Shown piece by piece: positions 25,784 to 33,757 of a stretch of 64,000 bases of DNA. A program made the position numbers and the translations under genes. How positions within the stretch are numbered: position 1 is the first letter of the stretch; the number at the start of each line of letters is the position of its first letter. The notes under the pieces are model-generated. The model searched no databases. It was not told where the DNA came from and saw only the letters and a program-made list of their open reading frames with translations. The stretch is from Rhodococcus sp. 4CII (GTDB lineage: Bacteria > Actinomycetota > Actinomycetes > Mycobacteriales > Mycobacteriaceae): positions 214,088 to 278,087 of the forward strand of contig NZ_JACCFE010000004.1 in the NCBI RefSeq assembly GCF_014256275.1, read 5' to 3'.

Positions 25784-26248
25784 CAGGGAGACCGTTTTCA
25801 CCGACGGGTAAGCCGCGACGACACCACCGCCGCACCGCAGGCAAGGAGACCAGGAATGCTCGTTCGAAAGATCGCTCTCACCGCGATACTCCTCATCGGG
25901 CTCGGTCTGTTTGCTGTCCCGCTGGCGACGGCCCAAGCTGTGACCAATCACGGTCACCTGCACGACAATCCAGGCAAACGCTATGTGCGCCAGGGTGATT
26001 CGGCGAGACGGGTGCGGCGGTAGCGCCTGGCTTTGTTCGGTGTTGGCCGTCGTGCACAGACCACAGCGGCAGCCGCAGTTGTAGGCAGATGAGGTGCCGT
26101 GTTGTCCGACGATCCGGGTGTGCGCCCGGATCACCGCGATGTATGCGCGCTGGCTCACCGTGTTCCCGCGTCTACATGATGAACATCGACAGGCGAGGTT
26201 GCAGTAGGCGTTCACGGTTCCGTGACGCGAGTCGTCCGGCGCGAGCAT
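25679..26248 (-). CDS. Cys-rich protein with repeated HGT-C-CRC-C motif (doubtful extent)
   Basis: The first ~80 residues carry two copies of a small cysteine motif: HGTVNAYCNLACRCSSCRRG and HGTSSAYNCGCRCGLCTTAN. Similar CRC-x-x-C units are seen in actinobacterial and phage proteins and probably bind zinc. Beyond residue ~85 the frame runs antisense through the small secreted ORF and the end of groEL and loses protein character, so the gene is likely truncated and its true 3' end is unknown. Confidence 0.3.
   Translation of the reverse strand: MLAPDDSRHGTVNAYCNLACRCSSCRRGNTVSQRAYIAVIRAHTRIVGQHGTSSAYNCGCRCGLCTTANTEQSQALPPHPSRRITLAHIAFAWIVVQVTVIGHSLGRRQRDSKQTEPDEEYRGESDLSNEHSWSPCLRCGGGVVAAYPSVKTVSLSEGRHFRERDVGFVGDEHFGGQEHRRNRRRIFQR
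25856..26023 (+). CDS. Small secreted peptide, probably truncated
   Basis: A 55-codon ORF starts 72 bases after groEL with GCAAGGAGACCAGGA upstream. It encodes a textbook signal peptide (MLVRKIALTAILLIGLGLFA and a cleavage-like ATAQA) followed by a short His- and Gly-containing stretch. The C-terminal part (ARRVRR) reads into the Cys-rich region on the other strand, so the original 3' end may have been lost. It looks like the last gene of the operon. Confidence 0.5.
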   Translation: MLVRKIALTAILLIGLGLFAVPLATAQAVTNHGHLHDNPGKRYVRQGDSARRVRR

Positions 26249-27121
26249 GCTCGGCCACCGCCTTTCATCGGAGCGAAACTGCTAATACTGAAAGAGGAGC
26301 TTGCAGAGCGCCGCGTTCGTGGTGGCCTCAGGAGTATTCTCGCCCTTCACCGAACCCATGATCCGGTTGGCTATCCCAGAGCAACTCGTTCACATTGTGC
26401 AAAGAGACCCACCGCGATCGGATCATCCATCGCGCATCAATACCGGTGGCTCGCCACCGCCCGAACGATCGAGTCGTCACGATCACGAAGCTCGACGCTG
26501 CGGGCGACGGCGCGGTCGTGGCCGCGCCATCTGCGTTTGATCTCCACCTTGCGGCGCCCATGTGAAGGGCCAGCGATTGGTGCCGTGCGCGATCGCAGCG
26601 CCAACGGAGGCGCGGAGGAGGGCACGCAGCTCCGGTCCGCTTCTGTGAGAAGAGGACGCGATGCGGCGGCGGCGCGCAGAAAAGGTCGAAACCCTGGGTC
26701 GCGCAATGCTCAGCGTGCGCATGCTCGAGGCGCCTCATATCGGTGACACCGCAGCCGAGGTTGGTGCCCGCTGTGCGCCGTCGCCCCGGGCACGCCCGGA
26801 CACCGACAAAGTTCACCACTACGGTGGACACCACATCACCCCAGCAATACACCTCGACCTCGATGTGTCACCGGTAGCTCGGCAACACGGACTCTGATGG
26901 TCCCCCGAGAAATCTAGTGACAACCCACTCGCCTCGCCACTGGCCGAACGGGTCATCTCACACCCCCCCAAACGGCGGGGCAAGTCGGGATCGGGTCGGG
27001 CGCTGCGCGGTGTCGAGGACAGGCGAGCTCTCAATCGTCCCGTCCGCTTCGAATAGTGACGGCGGACCGCCCTTCGAGCGAATGCTCGAGCCTGAGCTCG
27101 CCTCACACGCTGGAGCGGCGT
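26249..27121. other. Gene-free stretch
   Basis: Frames in this 870-base interval overlap each other on both strands, have no ribosome-binding sites and resemble no family I know. It is probably the decayed flank of mobile elements. Confidence 0.5.
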
Positions 27122-27176
27122 GGTCAAGTCCCGTGAGGTGGTGTACGACGTCGTCGTGTGATTCCTCGGCTGGTGG

Positions 27177-27646
27177 TTATGCGGTCAGGGCCGCCGGTGT
27201 CACCTCCTCGGCGGGTTCGGATGGTGTGTGGGTTCCGCGGGAGCGGGCCAGCACGTCGAGACCGAGGTAGCGGCGGGCTTCGATCCATTCGTCGTGCTGT
27301 TCGGCGAGGACTGCGCCGACGAGCCGGATGAGGGCGGTGCGGTCGGGGAAGATCCCGACGACATCGGTCCGCCGCCGGATCTCCTTGTTGAGTCTCTCCT
27401 GGGGATTGTTGGACCAGATCTGACGCCAGATCTGCTTCGGAAACGCGGTGAACGCGAGCAGATCCACCCGGGCCGTATCGAGGTGATCGGCGATCCTCGG
27501 GAGCTTCTCCGACAATGCATCAATCACCCGATCATATTGAGCATGAACAGAATCGGCGTCTGGTTGGTCGTAGACCGAGTGCAGGAGCGCTCGCACCCAG
27601 GGCCACGAGTTCTTCGGGGTCTGGGACATGAGATTCGTCGAATAAT
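27177..27646 (-). pseudogene. IS256-family transposase, C-terminal part
   Basis: From the insertion point the frame reads YSTNLMSQTPKNSWPWVRAL, then HLDTARVDLLAFTAFPKQIW and the conserved NNPQERLNKEIRRRTDVVG, ending PAEEVTPAALTA at 27177. It is the direct continuation of the segment ending at 30008. The same C-terminus occurs in the relic at 4245-4468. Confidence 0.9.
27644..27646 (+). repeat. 3-bp target duplication AAT (ISAzo13-family copy A)
   Basis: AAT at 27644-27646 and 30008-30010 flank the 12-bp perfect inverted repeats. Removing the element and one AAT rejoins the IS256 transposase codons for His and Tyr in frame, which supports this assignment. Confidence 0.75.
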
Positions 27647-27660
27647 GTGACTGTAAGGAA

Positions 27661-28687
27661 TTAATGTGTCGATTCGGGTGTGTCGCCCTCTCGTGGTGGT
27701 ATGGCAGCGAGGAGGGCGGCGGCGGTGCGGTAGCGGATGGTTGCCGGTGCCGGGGTGTAGAAGTCCTGTTCGAGCAGTGGCCGCACGTCGAGCAGGGCAT
27801 TGCCGATGGTGCGAGGGCTGACCTGGAACAGTTCGGCCAGGACGGCGCGGTTGCAGAGCTGGCGCATATGCAGAACGGTGGCCAGGACGCGTTCGGCATC
27901 GGTGATCTTCTGGAGGAAGATTCCGCCGCGGCCCCCTGGCATGCGTTCGCCGCCGCGTTGGGCGTAGCGGCGTCGCTCGACCATGGCGGCTTGCCGGACG
28001 GCGAGACGTTCGACGAGGTCGCCCAGTTGCCGGCGACTCATGCCGGTCAGAGCCGGATGCGACAGTGCCTCGGGGAGCGGCCGATTCGGTGTCGGGACGG
28101 GTGCCGTGCCGTCACGGAGAAATCCCGCGAGGTCTGCGGCGGTGCTGAAGCGAAGCCCGATGGTCGGGGTGACGTGATGGCCGTGTTCGTCGAGCAGCAT
28201 CCGCGTTTCGGCGATGATTTCGCCGATGGAGTTCGGATTCACCCCGAGCAGATCCGAGAGCACCCGCTGAGGGCAGACCTGCCGCAGATACACGACGGTG
28301 ATCAGCAGGGCCGCGGCGTCCGACAGCAGCCGTCGCCCGCCGGCACCCGGAGCATTGCGGCGCCGGCCGCCGCGTTGGTGCCAGCGGCGTTGCTCGGCGC
28401 GCGCGGCCTGGGCCGGTGCCAGCCGTGCGGTGAGTTCGTCCAGCTCGTCGCCAGTCATGCCGGTCAGGCGCGGGTCGGCGAGCATCGCGACGGCCGCGGC
28501 CCGCTCGCCTTCGCGGTCCCGGCCGGGAACCGGAGCGGCGTCGACGTGAGTGGGTTCGATGGTGTAGTTCCGCCGTACGGGATGGCCCGTTCCGCATTCG
28601 GTCCGGTGAAGAAGCTGTGATCGACCACCCGCACCGGATCGCCCTGCGGGCGCCACTCGCGCCCCGGGGTGGGCAGCTGGCCGAGTT
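27661..28687 (-). pseudogene. ISAzo13-family transposase copy A, 3' exon with internal deletion
   Basis: Directly after the intron the frame gives QLGQLPTPGREWRPQGDPVR and FTGPNAERAIPYG, the region after the first catalytic Asp. Then the sequence jumps, with a one-base shift, to NYTIEPTHVDAAPVPG, equivalent to the C-terminus of copy B (NYTLHPHPDTPEPD). A C-terminal extension of ~330 residues follows with two similar ~110-residue modules, each starting L-PALTGM or L-PRLTGM and containing a helix-turn-helix (QRVLSDLLGVNPNSIGEIIA and RAVLAELFQVSPRTIGNALL). It ends at 27661. Confidence 0.7.
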
Positions 28688-29367
28688 ATGAGGTAGGCCG
28701 TCGGGCGTGGTGCCAGCGCAGCTGGACCCGACCCGACGACCCCCTCCCGAACCGGACGTGCTCGCTTTCCGAGCATCACGGCTCTCCAGTGACTGCAGGA
28801 CACCCAGCACCGTTTCGGCTTCTCGCATCACGCGTACCTCCCGGCCCTCGGGTATCCGATCACCTGGCCCACTTGGCCCTGTGGACGGCTTTCCCGTCCT
28901 CCTCGGTGGGGCGTTACTCCCACGACTACTACTGAGCCTCTGTCGCCATAGGGCACATGGCGCGTGCCCGTTAGGCGATCCCACGTTCGTCCTTGCCATA
29001 CGTCATAGAGCGATTTAGGTGCCCCGTTCATCCCCTTGAATTCCCTCATTGGGAATCGCTCCGCACCACGGAGGCTGTATCGGATAAGAGCTGACTCCGA
29101 TACACGATGCGGCGCCGGTTTCAGGTACATTTCCGACGGACGAAAAGTTGCGTCTTCTGGGGATTGGGGTTCAGGCAGTTTCGCTTTCACCATGTCGCTC
29201 GGGTCCCGCAGCACCCCGCTCCTGATACCTGGACACGGTCGCTGCTTCAATGGCATGCTACGGTTCCCTTCACCTTTCGGATCCAGGTAAGCCATCAGAC
29301 CCAGGAATATTTCCTCCGAATTCCTCCCAGCTGAACTAGGAATATGACAAGGCGCCTCGTGGCGCAC
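28688..29367 (-). ncRNA. Group II intron without reverse transcriptase, copy A
   Basis: The 680-nt RNA element lies on the minus strand inside the ISAzo13-family transposase gene. Its 5' end is GTGCGCC (29367-29361), matching the GUGYG consensus, and its 3' end is CTACCTCAT (AY). Domain V is seen as GAGCCG ... CGGTTC around a TGCTCG/CGAGCA stem with a GAAA-containing loop; domain VI is a CGTCGGG/CCCGACG stem with a candidate branch-point A seven bases from the end. Removing it joins GAAC to AACTCGG, giving KKKEQLGQ in frame. It has no intron-encoded protein, so it must move and perhaps splice with help in trans. It appears identical to copy B. Confidence 0.88.
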
Positions 29368-29944
29368 GTTCCTTCTTCTTCGAATCGACGCTGATCACCG
29401 GCTCGCCCGCGTCCTGGTGCGCCTTGACCTGCTCGTTGATGTAGCGGAACTGCACGTCCCGGTCCGGGTGCTGCTCGCCTTCCAACGTCTTGGCGTTGGC
29501 CTGCAAACTGAATCCGTTGTCCCGCAACAACCGTCCCACCGTCGGTGCGGACACCGGATGGCCCTTCCGGGTCAGCTCCTCGGCCAGGTGTCGCAGCGAC
29601 TTGGTCGTCCACCGCAACGGAGACTCCGGATCCCCACGCTCATCCGGCTCGACCAGCGCCAACAACGCAGGCACCAGCTGCGGATTCAGCGCGTCCGCAC
29701 CCTTGCGGCCCCCACCCGGACGGCGGACCCGACCCGTCGGCGCCGGCTGCTCGCCGGCCTCCAACTCGAACACGCCCCTGCGAACCGTGGTCTCGCTGAC
29801 ACCGACCGCCCGGGCCACCGCCCGCACCCCGCCATGCCCCAGCGACCGGGCCTCCGCCGCCAACGCCAAACGCCGCTGCCGCTCGTTCAGATGCGGCAAC
29901 AAGACCTCGAACCGCTCCCGCAACCGGTCCTCGACCTCGCTCAC
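29368..29944 (-). pseudogene. ISAzo13-family transposase copy A, 5' exon
   Basis: From a GTG at 29944 (MSEVEDRLRERFEVLLPHLN) the frame encodes the N-terminal helix-turn-helix region (HGGVRAVARAVGVSETTVRR), the linker VRRPGGGRKGAD, DPESPLRWTTKSLRHLAEEL, and the first catalytic aspartate in VISVDSKKKE. It stops at the intron's 5' splice site. A TTG at 29980 is a less likely start. Confidence 0.85.
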
Positions 29945-30007
29945 AACCGCCCTACCGCACCGACCCGACTCAAACCGCAAAACACCATGTTATTACCTTA
30001 CAGTCAC

Positions 30008-30779
30008 AATGCGTTCGGCAGCGTTGCCATGCCGCTCCCGGCAGGGTAGCGCCGATCGCCGACACGAGGCCGGCGTGCGCGTCGGAGGTCACCAACCGCA
30101 CCCCGGACAAACCGCGGGCGACCAGCGACCGAAAGAACGCCAACCAGCCGGCGCCGTCCTCGCTGGAGGTCACCTCCAGGCCCAGGATCTCGCGGTAGCC
30201 CTCGGCATTGACGCCGACCGCCACGAGGGCGTGCACGTTGACCACCCGCCCGTTCTCGCGGACCTTCAACACGAGGGCGTCGGCGGCGACGAACGTGTAC
30301 GGCCCGGCGTCCAAGGGTCGGCTGCGGAACGCCTCCACCTGGGCGTCGAGGTCCTTGGCCATGACGGAGACCTGCGACTTCGACAGCGAGGTGATGCCGA
30401 GGGAATCGACGAGCTTCTCCATCCGGCGGGTGGAGACTCCGAGCAGGTAGCAAGTGGCCACCACCGAGGTCAGGGCACGTTCGGCACGTTTGCGGCGCTG
30501 CAGCAACCACTCTGGGAAATACGAACCCTGACGCAGCTTGGGGATCGCGACGTCGAGAGTGCCGGCGCGGGTGTCGAAGTCGCGGTGTCGGTACCCGTTG
30601 CGGCTGTTGGTGCGGTCCTCGGAGCGCTCGCCGTAGCCGGCGCCGCACAGGGTGTCGGCCTCGGCGCCCATCAGCGCGTCGATGAACGTGGACAGCAAAC
30701 TCCGCAGCAGGTCAGGGCTGGCGTCGGTGAGGCGATCGGTCAAGAACTGGTGCAGGTCGATATCGTGGGCAGTGGTCAT
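30008..30779 (-). pseudogene. IS256-family transposase, N-terminal part
   Basis: It begins MTTAHDIDLHQFLTDRLTDA at 30779 and continues with MGAEADTLCGAGYGERSEDR, YRHRDFDTRAGTLDVAIPKL and the catalytic FVAADALVLKVRENGR. It is cut after GAAWQRCRTH, where the ISAzo13-family element entered. The rest is at 27177-27646. Confidence 0.9.
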
Positions 30780-30939
30780 CGCGTGCTCTTTCGTCGAGTC
30801 GAGTTGGTAGCTCTCTCGAAGAATCACGCGATGACCGCCTACTTTCCGGCTACGACACGCCGGTGACGTCCTGATCCGGCTCGTACACCATCGTCATGGA
30901 CGCAACCAGCGGCGTAACGCCCCGGCCTTGTCGGGCGGG

Positions 30940-31960
30940 GGCAAGTAGGGCTTCTTCCTCGACACTGTTGCCGAGTACCAGTGGCCACGGGACACGGCCG
31001 GGCTGGCACCGGCGACCGTGGACGGGTTGACAAAGCCGATCATCGAGATCTGCCGGGCATTACAGACTGGGGCCGTGGCAGCTGACCCCGCGTCAGGTCG
31101 ACAAGTATTTCGCCGAGGTGGGCAAACGCGGCCGGGCGACGGTGCGCCGCAAGATGACCCTGATCGACCACTACTTCGCGTTCCTGGAACAGCGATACGC
31201 CGGCGAGATCGCCCGCCGCTTCGGTGTCGCGTTCGAGTCGCCGATCGACCCGTTCAACCGTCCGCGGCATCGCGGCGACTACGGACTTCGCATACTTCCG
31301 TCGCACCGTGCCATGCGCGAATTCTTCGGCCGCTGGCGGGAATCGCTGAACGAGGCCCGGAAGCCGGTGATCGCTCGACGTCACTACGTGATGGGCAAGC
31401 TCACCTACCTCTCCGGTGTTCGTGCCGCCGAGTTCTGTGGGGTGCGGATCGGCGACGTGCACTGGGAATCCGGGCAGTGAGGCCGATTCCTGTTGCACAG
31501 CAAGGTAGCTCGCGGATCCGGGCCGCGTCATCGCGGGGGTATCTGTTCGAGGAAGGCCGAGCGCTGCTCTGGTGGTACGTCGAAGAAGTCCGCGCGGAAT
31601 TTTGCGACCCAGACAACCCGGAGGCGCCGCTGTTCTCGTCCGAACGGATCCCGTCGGCGGTGTGTGCGTTGAACGTGGATCCGCCGGCGATCGCGGTGAC
31701 GCCGTCGCCGTTTCGGCGCGCCCTCAAGGACGCGGGTCACCGATTCCTTAGCGGACCGGTCACCGAGCTGCATCCCCACTTGCTCCGGCATGCCTGCGCG
31801 ACCAAAACTACGAGCGCGGAATGTCGCTGTGGGAGGTTAAGAAGTTGCCGGGACACGACCGCGTGATGACCACGGTTTCGATCTGGCCGCGCACGCCGAC
31901 CCGGAAACCGCCAGCCAGCCTGGCTGCAGCCGAGCGGGCGCTGCAACGACTCGTCATGGA
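30940..31960 (+). pseudogene. Tyrosine recombinase/integrase, frameshifted
   Basis: Successive frames encode one integrase: VAEYQWPRDTAGLAPATVDG near 30970, MTLIDHYFAFLEQRYAGEIA near 31155, LTYLSGVRAAEFCGVRIGDV with the first catalytic Arg near 31405, then a stop at 31478-31480 and shifts, ELHPHLLRHACATK (His-x-x-Arg) near 31770 and GHDRVMTTVSI near 31855. The C-terminal Tyr helix (expected YAHADPE) is also shifted. It is clearly broken. An HTH gene and a zinc-ribbon gene follow closely on the same strand. Confidence 0.75.
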
Positions 31961-31974
31961 CAAGGGGAACTGCG

Positions 31975-32304
31975 ATGCAAGGGAACCTGCGATGGGCCGC
32001 AGCCAAACGCGATATCTGGCGGCCCAGCGACCTCCTCGCCGCCTTCACCAACGTGGGGTTCACGCGATCGCTGAGCAAGGTCGCCGCACCATGGAGCGGC
32101 AAACCGACCACCGTCCGCGTCGACGACCTGGACAGGATCTGCGCCGCATTGGACGGCACGGTTGCCGATCTGCTGGAGGCCGAACCCCTCGCTGTCCCCG
32201 ACGAACACGAACACCATGCGCGTCGAGCCGTCGGCCGCGGGAACGAGCCCGTGCGGCCGACGCCCAGGCGAGGCCGAGCCCGCCTATCTCTGCCACCGAA
32301 CTGA
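31975..32304 (+). CDS. XRE-type helix-turn-helix protein
   Basis: The 109-residue protein has a Cro/C1-like DNA-binding domain at about 5-70, with LAAFTNVGFTRSLSKVAAPW as the first helices and TVRVDDLDRICAALDGTVAD as the recognition region. The C-terminal tail is basic and disordered. It starts inside the 3' end of the broken recombinase gene, so the two were likely coupled, and a zinc-ribbon gene begins three bases after its stop. It could control excision or expression of the former element. Confidence 0.7.
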   Translation: MQGNLRWAAAKRDIWRPSDLLAAFTNVGFTRSLSKVAAPWSGKPTTVRVDDLDRICAALDGTVADLLEAEPLAVPDEHEHHARRAVGRGNEPVRPTPRRGRARLSLPPN

Positions 32305-32306
32305 CG

Positions 32307-32858
32307 ATGGCGTCGGGTAGGAAGAACTGGCCGATCGTGCAGTGCCCAATCTGCTTCGGCTGGGGCGAACGACGGCAATACACCGCCTGCTCTGCCTGCG
32401 CGAAGTGGCGGCGAACCTTTCTGCGACGAGAGCATTGCCTGCGGTGCAGACAGCGCAACCACGTCAATGACGACGGGCTCTGCCGCTGCTGCCTGCAGAT
32501 CGTACGCATCGAGGACCCGAACTGGATGCTCTATCCCGCTTCCGGCCGGGCCGGTGCGGCTGGCGCTGATCGTCCTGGATTGCGCGTGCCCAAGGCAACC
32601 CCGCTCGTGCTGCCTAAGAAGTGGAAGAACCCAAGGGCAGCAAAGGAAATGACGCGCGGTGACATGGTGCCGACCGCATCAACTTGGCCGTTGACAGAGA
32701 CGTGGCACGGGCCATCGTGCTTGGTGCCAGCGACGATTCCGCGCTGCTCGAATTGCGGCGCAGTGACAACTCTCGCTGGCGGTGGCGTACTGAGGTGGGC
32801 GAAAGATCTCAATCCCGGCCGAGCCGCACTGTTGATCACGCCACTCGACCGCGACTAG
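32307..32858 (+). CDS. Zinc-ribbon protein of unknown function
   Basis: The 183-residue protein has a run of paired cysteines in its first 65 residues: CPICFGWG, CSACAKW, CLRCRQRN and CRCCLQI, and another pair, CSNCGA, near residue 148. These should bind two or three zinc ions. The middle is Pro- and Lys-rich. I do not recognise a family with known function. Its position directly after the recombinase and HTH genes suggests it belongs to the same mobile module. Confidence 0.6.
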   Translation: MASGRKNWPIVQCPICFGWGERRQYTACSACAKWRRTFLRREHCLRCRQRNHVNDDGLCRCCLQIVRIEDPNWMLYPASGRAGAAGADRPGLRVPKATPLVLPKKWKNPRAAKEMTRGDMVPTASTWPLTETWHGPSCLVPATIPRCSNCGAVTTLAGGGVLRWAKDLNPGRAALLITPLDRD

Positions 32859-33070
32859 GAATTGCGGTGCATCCTGGCATCACCGTCTTCCACGCGTGGC
32901 GGGAATCGATCCGGCTTGCCGCTCGGACGGGTAATTCCCGGCCGCCGGAATCACGGTTGCGAGTAGATCCTCCACCGGCGACTCGCCCTGTCGGTTTAGG
33001 CCATCCTGAGAGAGATCTCAAAGACCCTTTGGGATAAACGAGGTGTGCATGAAAGAATCTTCGGCGTGGG

Positions 33071-33343
33071 TCAGCGTCCGCTCTGTGGTGAAATTACGAC
33101 GCTGACAGGTTTAACAGAGTCGCACGGGAATCCGCCTAACTCGGCATGCTGCAAGATCAGAGCGGGGTCAGTTGCGTCGTAAATGCAGTACAACTTGTCG
33201 TCGGTCACGAAGCTCTGCACCCAGCACACGTTATCGCCCAGCTCAGACAGCACTTCGTTCGACCTTGCTGAGATATCGTGTAGCTCCTGCTCGCTAAGCT
33301 GACCGGCGCCGGGTAAAGTGCGCTCGATTACGTAGCGGTCCAT
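33071..33343 (-). CDS. DUF4242 (SCO4226-type nickel-binding-like) small protein
   Basis: The 90-residue ferredoxin-fold protein starts MDRYVIERTLPGAGQLSEQE and has the family strands VCWVQSFVTDDKLYCIYDAT and HAELGGFPCDSVKPVSVVI. Family members form dimers; one Streptomyces relative binds nickel, but the role is unknown. AGGAGTTAC lies just upstream of the ATG on the minus strand. The 270 bases on its 5' side hold no convincing gene. Confidence 0.8.
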   Translation of the reverse strand: MDRYVIERTLPGAGQLSEQELHDISARSNEVLSELGDNVCWVQSFVTDDKLYCIYDATDPALILQHAELGGFPCDSVKPVSVVISPQSGR

Positions 33344-33650
33344 TTGTAACTCCTCGACTCTGAAGAATTACCGCCACGCGAAGCACGGAGGCAATTGGGG
33401 GGCGGGCTGACGATTGGTTGGGGTGGATTACCCCATTTAGCCGCCATTAAGCCGGTAATTCTGCGCAAGTACTCAAGTGGTGCCGGCTCAAATTTCGCTA
33501 GATATCTGCGGTGCGAGTATTGAAGATCGCGACTAGATTCCACACCTTATTGTGTCCCTCCGTTGCAGCGGTGGCTATGCTCCACGAATGGAGCCTCTTG
33601 GCTTGGCCGACATTCAGCTCAGATGACCGGCTTCGTTCAGCGCGTGATCA

Positions 33651-33757
33651 TCCAACATTCTCCGAATATGAGAAGCAGTCTCCCGGATTTCTTCGGTGAT
33701 GAGAGGACCCAAGTCCGTGTGGTTCGTGGCAAACGTTCGTTGCCACCGGCCTGACCA
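33651..33757 (+). repeat. 107-bp direct repeat, left copy (long target duplication)
   Basis: It starts TCCAACATTCTCCGAATATG and ends CCACCGGCCTGACCA, identical to 35520-35626 by direct reading. The insertion element lies exactly between the copies. Confidence 0.92.

Larger units (their letters stand above)
27647..30007 (-). mobile_element. ISAzo13-family element, copy A, deletion derivative carrying a group II intron
   Basis: The ends are perfect 12-bp inverted repeats, GTGACTGTAAGG at 27647-27658 and CCTTACAGTCAC at 29996-30007. The transposase gene on the minus strand is interrupted by a 680-nt group II intron. The exon after the intron jumps from AIPYG directly to NYTIEP, so most of the second half of the DDE domain, present in copy B, is deleted. 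The element is probably not autonomous. Confidence 0.85.
27122..30840 (-). mobile_element. IS256-family element, split by an ISAzo13-family element
   Basis: The 3' end of this element starts at 27122 (identical to the relic ending at 4524). Its transposase gene, read on the minus strand, begins at 30779, runs to 30008, and resumes at 27646 after the 2.36-kb inserted element. The outer end beyond 30780 was not resolved precisely; GCGTGATTCTTCG-like sequence near 30820 resembles CGTGTGATTCCTCG at the other end. Confidence 0.8.
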
